From: Streptomyces sp. CB01635
GTDB taxonomy: Bacteria; Actinomycetota; Actinomycetes; Streptomycetales; Streptomycetaceae
Length of the DNA stretch: 64,000 nt
Direction of reading: 5' to 3'
Assembly (NCBI RefSeq): GCF_002803065.1
Contig: NZ_NNBL01000003.1
Coordinates: 1,075,461-1,139,460, forward strand
The notes beneath the pieces were generated by a model. The model had not been told where the DNA came from. It did not search any database and saw nothing but the letters and a program-made list of their open reading frames with translations. Both the position numbers and the translations under genes were made by a program. Below, one piece after another: positions 46,637 to 56,266 of the stretch. The number at the start of each line of letters is the position of its first letter. The first letter of the stretch is position 1.

Positions 46637-47395
46637 TCAGAGGTTGCGGCCCAGCAGGTCGAGGAGCGCGACCCAGTGCCGTTCCGCGGCCTCGGTGTCG
46701 AAGCGGTTGGTGTCCGCCATGGTGAAGCCGTGGTGGGCGCCCGTGTAGACATCGGAGTGGTGGCGGACGCCCGCCGCGGAGAGCGCCTTGTCGAGGCGTT
46801 CGATCTGCTCGGGTGGCATGGACGGGTCCTGGTCGGCGTGACCGAAGTAGAGCTCGGCGGTGATCCGGCCGGCGAGGAGGTGGGGGCTCGTGGGGTCGTC
46901 GGTGGCCAGCCCCGCGCCGTGGAAGCCGGCCGCCGCCGCGACCCTCTCGGGATGGCTGCCCGCGGTGAGCAGGGCCAGGCGGGCGCCCAGGCAGTAACCG
47001 GTGACGCCGACGGGCCCGGCGGCGGCCGCGGGGCAGTCGGCCAGCCAGGACAGGTACGCGGCGGAGTCGCCTGCCACCGCGTCCGCGGTCAAGTCGCCCA
47101 TGAGGGGGACGATCTGCTCGAACAGCGCCGGTCGCTCGGCGTCGCTGATGAAGTCGGGCAGCGCCACGACCGGCGCCCTGCCGTGACGGTAGAACACGTT
47201 GGGGACGAGCACGGTGTAGCCGGCCGCGGCGAGCCGGTCGGCCATTGCCCGGAGATGAGGGCGCAGCCCGAAGGCATCCATGTAGAGCAGGACGGCCGGG
47301 TGGGCGGCGTCGTCGTCGGGGTGAGCGAGATAGGCGTCGGCGGTGCCGTCCCCGGTGGGAATCTCGACAGTGGTGCTGCGTGTGGCGGTGGTCAT
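46637..47395 (-). CDS. Dienelactone hydrolase family protein
   Basis: A 252-aa alpha/beta hydrolase. The nucleophile elbow is GVTGYCLGARLA, with Cys as in true dienelactone hydrolase; the acid is in FGHADQDPSMP and the His in TGAHHGFTM. The family hydrolyses dienelactones in chlorocatechol breakdown, but many members are general hydrolases. No catechol genes adjoin it. Confidence 0.9.
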   Translation of the reverse strand: MTTATRSTTVEIPTGDGTADAYLAHPDDDAAHPAVLLYMDAFGLRPHLRAMADRLAAAGYTVLVPNVFYRHGRAPVVALPDFISDAERPALFEQIVPLMGDLTADAVAGDSAAYLSWLADCPAAAAGPVGVTGYCLGARLALLTAGSHPERVAAAAGFHGAGLATDDPTSPHLLAGRITAELYFGHADQDPSMPPEQIERLDKALSAAGVRHHSDVYTGAHHGFTMADTNRFDTEAAERHWVALLDLLGRNL

Positions 47396-47408
47396 GACGT
47401 GCAGTCTC

Positions 47409-48425
47409 TCAGGGAGCGCCGTGGGGGATGTCCCTGAGGCTGAGTCGGTACCAGTCGTTGCCCGAAAGGACGTGCAAGTCCGGGCCGCGGCCGATCACTT
47501 GTGTGTACTTCGGCAGGGGATCACCGTTCGGCAGCACGATCCGGTACTCGGCTGTGATGCGGAGCTCTTCACTGTCGAGGGTGCCCACGGACAGCCGGTC
47601 GTGGTGCGGTCCGTAGCCGCCGAGCAGGGCGACGCGTGAGTCCTGGACGGCGAGGGCCGTGGCTCCGGCCACGCTGTTGTGCCAGGACGTGACCACGCCG
47701 TCGCGTATGCGGACGATCGGGAAGTCCGTGTAGTAGCAGGCCCAGGCGGCGTCACCGTCGATGTTGAGTGCGTAGCAGTCGCTGATCGCTCCCCACGGCT
47801 CGGATGTGTGCGACGGGAAGTGCCACTGCGTCTCAAGGTCGGAGGAGAAGCGGGTCAGGCCGTACTGGCCCATGGGCGCCGGTGTGCCCGGGTTGCCCCA
47901 CCCGAGGTTGCCGTAGACCCCTTCGTCGAAGTAGCCGACCCAGATGTCGCCGGTGTGCGTGGTGAAGACGTGCGAGATTCCGTCGCCGAGGGTGGCTTCG
48001 GCGACCACGCGGCCGTCGGCGTCGTAGACGATCGCGTTACGGTCAGCGCCTTCCGGCCGCCACCTGGTTCGGGCGCCGACGACAAGCACCCGCGCCCCAG
48101 GCAGTGGCTGAACGGTGACGTGGGCGAGCTCCAGGCCGGGCAGTTCAACGGAGGCCGTGGGGTGCGGCGCATGCACCGTCACGCGGGCGTCGACGGCTTT
48201 CGCCGCGCGCGGTTCGGGGAACGTCGCGCCTCCGGGGCCGGTCGTAGTGGCCGAGAGTCCGGCGACGTCGCGCGGCTTCGACCACAAAGCGATGACCTGC
48301 CCGTCCGGACCGACGGACGCCGCAACCTGCTCCTCACCGTCTTCGCCCGCGATGACGGCGTGATGCCGGAGCTCCAGCGTGGGCAGCGTCGGCACGGCCG
48401 CCCGGCTCTCCTTGTCTTCGTTCAT
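47409..48425 (-). CDS. Conserved hypothetical protein, probable beta-propeller
   Basis: A 338-aa soluble protein starting at ATG 48425 (GTG 48431 also possible). Repeated short strands such as NAIVYDADGRVVAEATLGDG, GDIWVGYFDEGVYGNLG and ALAVQDSRVALLGGYG suggest a propeller-like repeat fold. No signal peptide or catalytic motif is seen. It ends 13 bp before the dienelactone hydrolase start, so the two are probably co-transcribed. Confidence 0.75.
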   Translation of the reverse strand: MNEDKESRAAVPTLPTLELRHHAVIAGEDGEEQVAASVGPDGQVIALWSKPRDVAGLSATTTGPGGATFPEPRAAKAVDARVTVHAPHPTASVELPGLELAHVTVQPLPGARVLVVGARTRWRPEGADRNAIVYDADGRVVAEATLGDGISHVFTTHTGDIWVGYFDEGVYGNLGWGNPGTPAPMGQYGLTRFSSDLETQWHFPSHTSEPWGAISDCYALNIDGDAAWACYYTDFPIVRIRDGVVTSWHNSVAGATALAVQDSRVALLGGYGPHHDRLSVGTLDSEELRITAEYRIVLPNGDPLPKYTQVIGRGPDLHVLSGNDWYRLSLRDIPHGAP

Positions 48426-48490
48426 CCTCACACCCCACCAGGGGGCGGAGTGCCGCGCCAGCGATTATCGAGGGGGAGTGGCCAAGTGCC

Positions 48491-49957
48491 CTACCCCCGC
48501 GGAAACACCGGCGGGAAGAGCTCGTCCACCGGGCGACGCCGATGGTCCCGCTCCGGATACGCCGCCCGCATCAGGTCGAAGAGCCCCTGCCCGGCGCGCC
48601 TCAGCGCGGGAAGGTCGACGCCGGGGATCGCACCGTCGCGCATCACCACCTTGCCCGCGACCATCGTCAGGACCGCGTCGCGGGCGGTGCCGTTGAGTAC
48701 GAGGGTGCGCAGCGGATCCTCGGTGACGCCCATCCGGAAGTCGTCGAGGGCGAAGGCCGCGAGGTCGGCGGTGGCCCCCGCGGCCAGGCGACCGAGGTCA
48801 GGCCGGTGCAGCGCTGTCGCGCCACCGGTCCAGAGGGCTTCGAAGTAGCCGGCGAGATGTCCCTGGCCCAGGTCGCCGGCCTGGATCTTGGCGACCTGGG
48901 TGCCCACGTCGATCCCCCGGATCAGGTCCGGCGGGAAGGAGTCCGTGCCGAGGCACAGGTTCACCCCCTGCGCCCGGTAACCGGCGAACGTATGCAGGTT
49001 GTGGGCGTACCGGGCGTTGGTCAGCGGGCAGTGCACGATCGACACACCTGCGTCGGCGAGCACCGCGACATCTCCGGTGTCGGCACCGAGCACTTCCGGG
49101 TGCACGTCCAGCACCACTCCGTGCGGAACGATCAGCCGGTCCGACAACAGCCCGGATTCGGCGATGAGTTGAAGCGGCGTACGCCCGTAGGTGTGCTGGA
49201 TGAAGTCGCGCTCGGACACGCCTTGCAGGGCGTGCAGGCGTACCAGCGCGCCGCGTTGGTGTGCGGCCCGGGCGACGTCGCGCAGGAGGTCCGGGGTGAG
49301 CGTCTCGATCCGGCAGGGGAGCAGGACCCCGGTCACCAGCGGGTCGGCGAGCTGTGTGGTGTGGTCCAGGAAGCGCAGCGCGTCGGCCAGGCCGCGCCGG
49401 CCCGCCTTCTCGTCGAACTGCACGGTGCGCTTGCCGTCCGCGCCGATCACGTTGACCCCGGACCGGAACGACGGCCCGAGGAAGGCACGCAGACCCAGCT
49501 TCGTGGACACCTCGGCCATCGCCACGAAGTCCTCGTACGTCTCGGCCCAGTCGCTGTGCACCTCGGAGGCGATCGGCATGTAGCTGGTGACGCCGTGCAG
49601 GGCGAGCTGGGTCAGCGCGTACTCGCGCACCGTGCGCCGTTGCGCTGCGTCGAACACCGCGCGGGGCGCGGCGAAGTAGTCCGTCGACCAGGTGAAGCCC
49701 GAGGACAGCTCCGGGGACGCCCAGGAGTCCAGGATCAGGTGGTCGATGTCGGTGAGAGCGTCGAGGTCGATGAGGCCAGGGGTGATCACCGCGTCACCGA
49801 GGTCGATGTGTTCGTCGGCCTCGTGGCGCGCCAGTTCGGCGCGCGCACCCACGTCGAGGACGGTGTCGCCGTCGATCAGCACGGCACCGTCCGGGACCTC
49901 CACGTGTGAGCGTCCGTCGTGGGCTATCACCCAGGAAGCGGTCACCAAGGTTCTCAT
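48491..49957 (-). CDS. Amidohydrolase-family protein without the usual HxH motif
   Basis: A 488-aa amidohydrolase-superfamily protein. ATG 49957 is chosen because GAGAGGG is six bases upstream; it would abut ATG 49963. The first metal motif, normally HxH after PGLID, reads PGLIDLDALTDIDH, so both His are replaced. Later sites remain: RLHALQG, VPHGVVLD, HCPLTNARY and the Asp in CLGTDSFPPD. It resembles the chlorohydrolase/deaminase branch with altered metal binding. It diverges from a peptide-type ABC operon across two matching palindromes. Confidence 0.85.
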   Translation of the reverse strand: MRTLVTASWVIAHDGRSHVEVPDGAVLIDGDTVLDVGARAELARHEADEHIDLGDAVITPGLIDLDALTDIDHLILDSWASPELSSGFTWSTDYFAAPRAVFDAAQRRTVREYALTQLALHGVTSYMPIASEVHSDWAETYEDFVAMAEVSTKLGLRAFLGPSFRSGVNVIGADGKRTVQFDEKAGRRGLADALRFLDHTTQLADPLVTGVLLPCRIETLTPDLLRDVARAAHQRGALVRLHALQGVSERDFIQHTYGRTPLQLIAESGLLSDRLIVPHGVVLDVHPEVLGADTGDVAVLADAGVSIVHCPLTNARYAHNLHTFAGYRAQGVNLCLGTDSFPPDLIRGIDVGTQVAKIQAGDLGQGHLAGYFEALWTGGATALHRPDLGRLAAGATADLAAFALDDFRMGVTEDPLRTLVLNGTARDAVLTMVAGKVVMRDGAIPGVDLPALRRAGQGLFDLMRAAYPERDHRRRPVDELFPPVFPRG

Positions 49958-49974
49958 CGACATCCCTCTCAGAT

Positions 49975-49986
49975 TTGGTACACCAA
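49975..49986. promoter_or_regulatory. FCD-GntR-type operator, copy 1
   Basis: TTGGT-AC-ACCAA is a perfect dyad 18 bp before the amidohydrolase start. The TGGT-N2-ACCA form is typical of FadR/FCD GntR regulators, one of which is at 58238. Confidence 0.65.
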
Positions 49987-50179
49987 GTAGGCGGATCGGC
50001 CGCCGAAGTCTCGGGGTGCAAAGGGCTGCGCCGCACCATCGGGCAGGTCGCCGGCGCCGGGCTCGCACCGCGCTGCGCATGACCATAACCCGCCGATGAC
50101 AAGGGAAGTAAGGCCGATTTGTGGGCTGCGCAACGGAGCTGCACCGGATGTCGGATCACCCTGGTGGAAACCACGATGC

Positions 50180-50191
50180 TTGGTATACCGT
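50180..50191. promoter_or_regulatory. FCD-GntR-type operator, copy 2
   Basis: TTGGT-AT-ACCGT keeps a perfect inner GGTATACC palindrome, 38 bp before the first permease gene. With copy 1 it would serve the two divergent transcripts. Confidence 0.6.
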
Positions 50192-50228
50192 TCCGGCCAC
50201 CCACACCCCCGAGCACCGAAGGATCGAC

Positions 50229-51314
50229 GTGCCGGATCCGCATGAGTCGCCGAGTCGGACGCGCCGCGCCAGCGCGCCGGAGCCCTCCGAAGGGCAGGTG
50301 GCCACCCTGCCTTCACCGGAGTCCGAGGCCGCACCAACCGAGCGCGAGCCGACCGCCGAGATCGCCACCGCGCGATCGCTGCTCGGCACCGCATGGCTTC
50401 GCATTCGGCGCAGCCGGATCGCCGTCGCCGCGCTGATCGTGGTGGCCCTGATGGTGCTGTTCGCCATCCTGGCCCCGGTGCTGGTGGCCATCGAGGGCTC
50501 CGACCCGTTCAGCGCCAGGACCGGGCCCGAATTCCTGGACGACTTCGACACACCGGGCCTGCCGCTGTCGTACTACCGCTTCCCGTCCGGCGACCACTGG
50601 CTCGGTCTCGAACCAGGGCTCGGGCGCGACATCTTCGCCCGCATGGCCTATGGCGCGAGGATCTCCCTCACCATCGCGCTGCTGTCGACCGTGGTGTCGG
50701 TGGTCCTCGGCACCGTGCTCGGCGCGGCCGCCGGATACTTCGGCGGCAAGGTCGACATGGTGATCAGCCGCGTGATGGACCTGTTCCTGGCCTTCCCGCA
50801 CCTGCTGCTCGTCCTGTCGCTGACCCCGATCCTCCAGTCCCGGCTGCGGGGCACCTCCCTCGACTCGGGCAGCCTGGTGCCGATCGCCTCACTGGTGATC
50901 ATCCTCGGCTTCTTCGGCTGGGCGTACCTGGCGAGAGTCGTGCGTGGCCAGGTGCTCTCGATCCGGCAGCAGGAGTTCGTCGAGGCCGCCCAGGCCTACG
51001 GTGCCTCCCACCGGAGCATCATCTTCCGGCAGATCATCCCGAACGTCATGGGGGTCGTGCTGGTCTACGCGACCATGATGATCCCCACCAACATCACCGC
51101 GGAGGCGGCCCTCTCGTTCCTCGGCGTCGGGGTCAAGGACCCCACGCCCTCCTGGGGCCAGATGCTCAACGCGGCCCAGTCGGGGAACTGGTACCTCTCC
51201 GACCCGTGGTTCCTGGCCGTCCCGGCCGGCGCACTGGTGATCACCGTGCTCGCCTTCAACCTGCTCGGCGACGCGGTCCGGGACGCCCTCGACCCGAAGT
51301 CGTCCCGGAGCTGA
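50229..51314 (+). CDS. Oligopeptide-type ABC permease (DppC/OppC-like)
   Basis: A 361-aa permease starting at GTG 50229, five bases after AAGGA. A cytoplasmic N-terminal tail of about 65 residues precedes the first membrane segment (VAALIVVALMVLFAILAPVL); the ABC loop EAAQAYGASHRSIIFRQIIPN is of the EAA type. Unusually, this gene precedes the binding-protein gene. Confidence 0.93.
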   Translation: MPDPHESPSRTRRASAPEPSEGQVATLPSPESEAAPTEREPTAEIATARSLLGTAWLRIRRSRIAVAALIVVALMVLFAILAPVLVAIEGSDPFSARTGPEFLDDFDTPGLPLSYYRFPSGDHWLGLEPGLGRDIFARMAYGARISLTIALLSTVVSVVLGTVLGAAAGYFGGKVDMVISRVMDLFLAFPHLLLVLSLTPILQSRLRGTSLDSGSLVPIASLVIILGFFGWAYLARVVRGQVLSIRQQEFVEAAQAYGASHRSIIFRQIIPNVMGVVLVYATMMIPTNITAEAALSFLGVGVKDPTPSWGQMLNAAQSGNWYLSDPWFLAVPAGALVITVLAFNLLGDAVRDALDPKSSRS

Positions 51315-51336
51315 TCCACCCACCTCTGATCCACCG

Positions 51337-51370
51337 TGGCGCACCCCGGGTCGGCCCCAGACGTGCGCCA
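51337..51370 (+). other. Intercistronic hairpin before the binding-protein gene
   Basis: TGGCGCAC and GTGCGCCA (51337-51344 and 51363-51370) pair perfectly around an 18-nt loop. It may stabilise or process the message so that the binding protein is made in excess. Confidence 0.5.
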
Positions 51371-51397
51371 TCCCTTTCCCGTCCGCAAGGAGACGCA

Positions 51398-53116
51398 GTG
51401 AATCGAAGCACCAAGGCGGCGCTCGCCCTGACGGTGAGTGCCGGGCTGGCCCTCACCGCCTGCGGTGGCCCCAAGCCCACCCCCGGTGACCGGGCCGGCG
51501 CCAAGGCGGACGCCTACGCGCCGGTGACCGTCGGCAAGGGTTACACCGCCAAGGGCGGGAACATCAACGTCCTGATGTCCTCGGACTTCCAGACCCTGGA
51601 CCCCGGCAACAGCAACTACGTACAGACCGCCAACGTCGGCCAGCTGTACTACCGCACCCTGACCATGGCCAAGGAGACCGCCGGCCGGCCGCCGACCATC
51701 GTGCCGGACCTGGCAACCGACCTGGGCAAGGCCTCCGCCGACGGCCTCACCTGGACCTACACCCTGAAGAAGGGGCTGAAGTTCGAGGACGGCACGCCGA
51801 TCACCAGCAAGGCCATCAAGTACGGCGTCGAGCGCACCTACGCCCGCGACGTCTACACCCAGGCACCGCAGGAGCTGAACTCGGCCCTGGCCGACGACGG
51901 CTACAAGGGCCCGTACGCCGGCGGCGACTTCAAGGCGATCGACACTCCCGACGACCACACCGTCGTCTTCCACCTCAAGCAGCCGTTCGCGGAGTTCCCC
52001 GCGCTGGTGTCGCGGTCGAACACGGCGCCGGTGCCGAAGGCCAAGGACACCAAGCTCGACTACACCAACCACCCGGTCTCCTCGGGCCCGTACAAGATCA
52101 AGTCGTACGACCGCGGGCGTTCGATGAAGCTGGTCCGCAACGACCAGTGGGACCCGGCGACCGACCCCAACAGACCTGCCCTGCCTGACACGTTCACCTT
52201 CTCGCTGTCCACGGCCCAGGCCACGATCAGCCAGCAGCTGCTCGCCGACTCGGACCCGACGGCGATCACGCTGGACAGCAACGGCGGACTCCAGGCGTCC
52301 GACGCGGCCAAGCTCAACGACCCCAAGGTCAAGAAGCGCACCGCGGCCGGTCTGCTGGGCTGCACGGACGTGCTCAACTTCAACACCGAGACCGTCAAGG
52401 ACCCCGACGTCCGCAAGGCGATGGCACTCTCCATCGACCGCGGCTCCATCCAGGTCCAGTACGGCGGCGCACGCTTCGGCAAGGTGGCCCAGTCGTACAT
52501 CAACCCGGCCCAGCGCGGTTACGTCGCGCAGCACACCGATCTGGACCCCGCGGGCAACCCGAAACTCGACGAGGCCAAGAAGCTCCTGAAGGGCAAGAAG
52601 GTCCCCAAGAAGCTGGTCTACGGCTACGCGGACACCAACGCCCGCTACAAGAACGTCGGCACCGTGCTCCAGCAGAACCTCAAGAAGCTCGGCATCGACC
52701 TGCAACTGCGCCCGATCCCGGCCGCCAACTACTACACCGTGCTGGCAGGCGACCAGATGCCCGACATCGCCCGCAGCGGCTGGTGCGGCGGCGCCGACAG
52801 CGGTTCGGTGCGCACCACCGTAGACCCGAACGTGGGGCCGAGCCTGGACGGCAAGACCTACGGCTTCTCCAACATCCCGCGCTTCCACGACCCCAAGATC
52901 GCCCGCGACATGTACAAGCTCCGCGGCACCAACGGGACCAGCGAGGAACTGGGCAAGAAGTGGGCCACCCTCTTCGACCGGACCATGCAGGCCTACCCGC
53001 TCGTCCCGCTGGTGCGCAGCTACACCAGCAGCGTGGTCGGCTCCAAGGTCCGAGGCGCCCAGATGGGGTACTTCTTCGGCGCCATAGACCTGTCGATCGT
53101 CGGCGCCGAGCACTGA
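51398..53116 (+). CDS. Family 5 extracellular solute-binding lipoprotein
   Basis: A 572-aa lipoprotein with AAGGAGA before GTG 51398. The signal ends in the lipobox LALTACGG (Cys near residue 21). The mature part matches oligopeptide-binding SBP_bac_5 proteins (FQTLDPGNSNYVQTANV, LTWTYTLKKGLKFEDGTPITS, and HPVSSGPYKIKSYDRGRSMKL). It captures a peptide or peptide-like compound outside the membrane for the adjacent transporter. Confidence 0.95.
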   Translation: MNRSTKAALALTVSAGLALTACGGPKPTPGDRAGAKADAYAPVTVGKGYTAKGGNINVLMSSDFQTLDPGNSNYVQTANVGQLYYRTLTMAKETAGRPPTIVPDLATDLGKASADGLTWTYTLKKGLKFEDGTPITSKAIKYGVERTYARDVYTQAPQELNSALADDGYKGPYAGGDFKAIDTPDDHTVVFHLKQPFAEFPALVSRSNTAPVPKAKDTKLDYTNHPVSSGPYKIKSYDRGRSMKLVRNDQWDPATDPNRPALPDTFTFSLSTAQATISQQLLADSDPTAITLDSNGGLQASDAAKLNDPKVKKRTAAGLLGCTDVLNFNTETVKDPDVRKAMALSIDRGSIQVQYGGARFGKVAQSYINPAQRGYVAQHTDLDPAGNPKLDEAKKLLKGKKVPKKLVYGYADTNARYKNVGTVLQQNLKKLGIDLQLRPIPAANYYTVLAGDQMPDIARSGWCGGADSGSVRTTVDPNVGPSLDGKTYGFSNIPRFHDPKIARDMYKLRGTNGTSEELGKKWATLFDRTMQAYPLVPLVRSYTSSVVGSKVRGAQMGYFFGAIDLSIVGAEH

Positions 53117-53178
53117 CGCCCGCTGCACAAGAGAGGTAATCGAACGGTGAGTTCATCCCGAGCCGGCAGGTCGCACCC

Positions 53179-54180
53179 ATGACCAGTTTCCTGATGCGGC
53201 GCTTCGTCGCGATGATCGTGCTCTTGTTTGTCATCAGCTTCGTGACGTTCAGTCTGTTCCAGCTCGGCCCGGCGGACCCGGCCGCGGCGGCCTGCGGTCA
53301 GGAGTGCACACCGCAGCGCATCGCCGAGGCCCGGGTCGCGCTCGGGATGGACAAGCCCTTCCTCACCCAGTACTTCACGTACATGTCGGGGCTGGTCGGC
53401 AGCCACACGGTCGGCGCACCCGGCGCCGAGACCCTGTGCAACTGGCCGTGCCTGGGCAAGTCGTTCCAGACCAACGAGGACGTCACCACGATCATCGGCC
53501 GGGCCCTGCCGTACACACTGTCGGTGGCCAGCGGTGCGATCGTGCTGTGGACCATCGCCGGTGTCGGCCTCGGCCTGCTCGCGGCGCTCCGCAAGGGCCG
53601 GTTCGCCGACAAGCTGATCGTCGGCGGCGCCTCCGTCGGCGTCTCGCTGCCCATTCCGGTGACCGGCCTGTTGCTGCTGCTCCTGTTCGTCAGCACGCTG
53701 GACCTGCTGCCGTTCACCACCAACGAGATCGCCACGCCGTTCGACGCGGCGGGTCCCGGCGGCTGGCTCCTGAACTACCTGTTGCCATGGGTGGCGCTGG
53801 CCGTTCTGTTCAGCGCGCAGTACATCCGGGTCACCCGCAGCAACATGCTCGAGACCTTCGGCGAGGACTTCATGCGCACCGCCCGCGCGAAGGGACTGTC
53901 CCGGCGCAACATCGTGTTCAAGCACGGCGCGCGAGCCGGCATCACTCCGGTCGTCACCATGCTCGGCCTCGACATCGGCGGGCTGCTCGGCGGCGCCGTA
54001 CTCACCGAGCAGATCTTCTCGGTGCCCGGCGTCGGATTCACCGCGGTGCACGCCGCGCAGGCCGGCGACCTGCCGGTCACCATGGCCATCACCATGATGG
54101 CCGCGTTCTTCATCATTGTCGCCAACGTCGTGGTCGACATCGCCTACGCGGTGATCGACCCGCGAGTGAGGGTCGCCTGA
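53179..54180 (+). CDS. Oligopeptide-type ABC permease (DppB/OppB-like)
   Basis: A 333-aa permease. The N-terminal LMRRFVAMIVLLFVISFVTF is the standard first helix. An extracytoplasmic loop has several Cys (ACGQECTPQR and TLCNWPCLG), more than usual, which could pair. The EAA loop is MRTARAKGLSRRNIVFKHGA. It overlaps the next gene by one base. Confidence 0.94.
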   Translation: MTSFLMRRFVAMIVLLFVISFVTFSLFQLGPADPAAAACGQECTPQRIAEARVALGMDKPFLTQYFTYMSGLVGSHTVGAPGAETLCNWPCLGKSFQTNEDVTTIIGRALPYTLSVASGAIVLWTIAGVGLGLLAALRKGRFADKLIVGGASVGVSLPIPVTGLLLLLLFVSTLDLLPFTTNEIATPFDAAGPGGWLLNYLLPWVALAVLFSAQYIRVTRSNMLETFGEDFMRTARAKGLSRRNIVFKHGARAGITPVVTMLGLDIGGLLGGAVLTEQIFSVPGVGFTAVHAAQAGDLPVTMAITMMAAFFIIVANVVVDIAYAVIDPRVRVA

Positions 54181-55193
54181 TGACCACGCCCGAAGCCGCG
54201 CCCATGCTGGCAATCCGCGATCTACGGGTGTCCTTCCCGACCGACGACGGCGTCGTGCACGCCGTCAACGGGATGGACCTGACCCTCGCGCGTGGGGAAA
54301 CCGTAGGAATCGTCGGCGAATCCGGCTCCGGCAAGACCGTCACGTCCCAGGCGCTCATGGGCCTGCTCAAGGACACCACGGCCGCCGTCACCGGACAGAT
54401 CCTCCTCGACGGACAGGACCTCAACACGCTCACCGAGACGCAGATGCGCGCCTACCGCGGCAAGAAGATCGCGATGATCTTCCAGGACCCGCTGTCGGCC
54501 ATGCACCCCTTCTACCCCGTCGGCGCCCAGATCGCCGAGGCCTACCGGGTGCACAACAACGTGTCCAAGAAGGCCGCGGCACAGGTCGCCGTCGACATGC
54601 TCGGCCGCGTCGGAATCCCCGACCCGAAGCGCCGCTACTCGGCCTACCCGCACGAGTTCTCCGGCGGTATGCGGCAGCGCGCGATGATCGCCATGGCCCT
54701 TGTCTGCGAACCCGAGCTGCTGATCGCCGACGAACCCACCACAGCCCTCGACGTCACCGTGCAGGCCCAGATCCTCGACCTGCTGAACGAGTTGCAGGAC
54801 GAGACCGGGACCTCCGTCATCCTGGTGACCCACGACCTCGGCGTGGTCGCCGAGGTGTGTCACCAGGTCGTGGTGATGTACGGCGGCGAGTGCGTGGAGC
54901 AGGCGACCGTCGCGAACCTCTTCAAGGACCCGCGACACCCGTACACCCAGGGGCTGCTGGCCTCGATGCCGTCGCTGGCGCAGCGGTCCGAGCGGCTCAA
55001 CCCCATCCCGGGCTTCCCGCCCTCACTGTTGGCGCTGCCCGACGGCTGCCTCTTCGCCGACCGCTGCCCGAAGACGCATCTGGTGCCCGACGACGCCTGC
55101 GGTACGCGCCGCCCGACACTGACCGGCATCGACGGGCACCCCTCGCGGTGCCACCTCGAGACGCTGCAACCGACCGGAGAGGCGGCCCGATGA
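54180..55193 (+). CDS. Oligopeptide ABC ATPase (DppD/OppD-like)
   Basis: A 337-aa ATPase. Walker A is GESGSGKT, the signature [15 protein letters not shown], Walker [13 protein letters not shown]. The C-terminal Cys-rich tail ([10 protein letters not shown]) is the iron-sulfur-type motif common in this group. It overlaps the neighbouring ATPase gene by four bases. Confidence 0.95.
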   Translation: MTTPEAAPMLAIRDLRVSFPTDDGVVHAVNGMDLTLARGETVGIVGESGSGKTVTSQALMGLLKDTTAAVTGQILLDGQDLNTLTETQMRAYRGKKIAMIFQDPLSAMHPFYPVGAQIAEAYRVHNNVSKKAAAQVAVDMLGRVGIPDPKRRYSAYPHEFSGGMRQRAMIAMALVCEPELLIADEPTTALDVTVQAQILDLLNELQDETGTSVILVTHDLGVVAEVCHQVVVMYGGECVEQATVANLFKDPRHPYTQGLLASMPSLAQRSERLNPIPGFPPSLLALPDGCLFADRCPKTHLVPDDACGTRRPTLTGIDGHPSRCHLETLQPTGEAAR

Positions 55194-56194
55194 CGCCGCT
55201 GCTGGAGGTCACCGACCTGACCAAGCACTTCCCGATCCGCTCCCGCGCCTTCAGGCCCGGCGGCGGCGCGATCAAAGCCGTGGACGGCGTCAGCTTCTCC
55301 GTCGACGCCGGACAGACCCTCGGCCTGGTGGGGGAGTCAGGCTGCGGCAAGTCGACCACCGGCCGACTGCTCATGCGACTCCTCGAGCCGACGTCCGGGA
55401 GCATCCGGCTCGACGGCCGGGAGATCGCCGAGCTACGCCGGTCGGAACTGCAGGAATACCGGCGCCGGGTGCAGATGGTGTTCCAGAACCCCTCGTCCTC
55501 GCTCAACCCCCGCCAGTCCGTGGGCAGCGCGATCGCCGCACCGCTCCTCGCCCAGCGGATCACGCCGGCCGGCGGCGTCAAGGCCAAGGTGCGGGACCTG
55601 ATGGACCGGGTGGGCCTGCGCCCCGACCACTACAACCGCTTCCCGCACGAGTTCTCGGGCGGCCAGAAGCAGCGCGTGGGCATCGCCCGGGCGCTCGCCC
55701 TGGACCCGCAGCTCATCATCTGCGACGAACCCGTGTCCGCGCTGGACGTCTCGGTACAGGCGCAGGTCATCAACCTCCTCGAGGACATCCAGCGGGACAC
55801 CGGGGTGGCCTACCTCTTCATCGCCCACGACCTGTCCGTGGTCCAGCACTTCGCCGACCGCATCGCGGTGATGTACCTCGGCAAGATCATGGAATACGGA
55901 GACACCTCAAGGGTCTTCGGCGCTCCGGAACACCCGTATACGCGGGCGCTGCTGTCCGCCGTACCGCAGCCCGACCCGGCGGCGGACCGGAGCGGGCGGA
56001 TCCGGCTGAAGGGCGATCTGCCCAGCCCGGCCGACCCTCCGCGGGGCTGTGTGTTCCAGTCCAGGTGCCCCGTGCATACGCAACTGGACCCGGAACGTCG
56101 CCAGTTGTGCACGGAGAGCGTGCCGAGCGGAGACATCGCCTGCCACCACACCGAAGTCACCGCCGAGACACTGGCCACGACGACGTCCCGGTGA
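55190..56194 (+). CDS. Oligopeptide ABC ATPase (DppF/OppF-like)
   Basis: A 334-aa ATPase, partner of the previous one. Walker A is GESGCGKST, the signature FSGGQKQRVGIARAL, Walker B LIICDEPVSALD; the tail has RGCVFQSRCP. Last gene of the importer, 72 bp before the deaminase-like gene, which is probably on the same transcript. Confidence 0.95.
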   Translation: MTPLLEVTDLTKHFPIRSRAFRPGGGAIKAVDGVSFSVDAGQTLGLVGESGCGKSTTGRLLMRLLEPTSGSIRLDGREIAELRRSELQEYRRRVQMVFQNPSSSLNPRQSVGSAIAAPLLAQRITPAGGVKAKVRDLMDRVGLRPDHYNRFPHEFSGGQKQRVGIARALALDPQLIICDEPVSALDVSVQAQVINLLEDIQRDTGVAYLFIAHDLSVVQHFADRIAVMYLGKIMEYGDTSRVFGAPEHPYTRALLSAVPQPDPAADRSGRIRLKGDLPSPADPPRGCVFQSRCPVHTQLDPERRQLCTESVPSGDIACHHTEVTAETLATTTSR

Positions 56195-56266
56195 CCCGGC
56201 CCCTGTCCACACACACAGCAGTACCGCCAACAGCACACCACAAGGCACAGCAGAAAGGTGACAGCA

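Noticed and set aside
50393..51397. N-terminal extension of the binding lipoprotein through an open frame
   Set aside because: The extension overlaps the permease gene in another frame; the real start has a ribosome site, signal peptide and lipobox.
53304..54179. Longer start for the first oligopeptide ATPase
   Set aside because: The extra part is a shadow of the permease gene; the ATG at 54180 begins the normal N-terminus.
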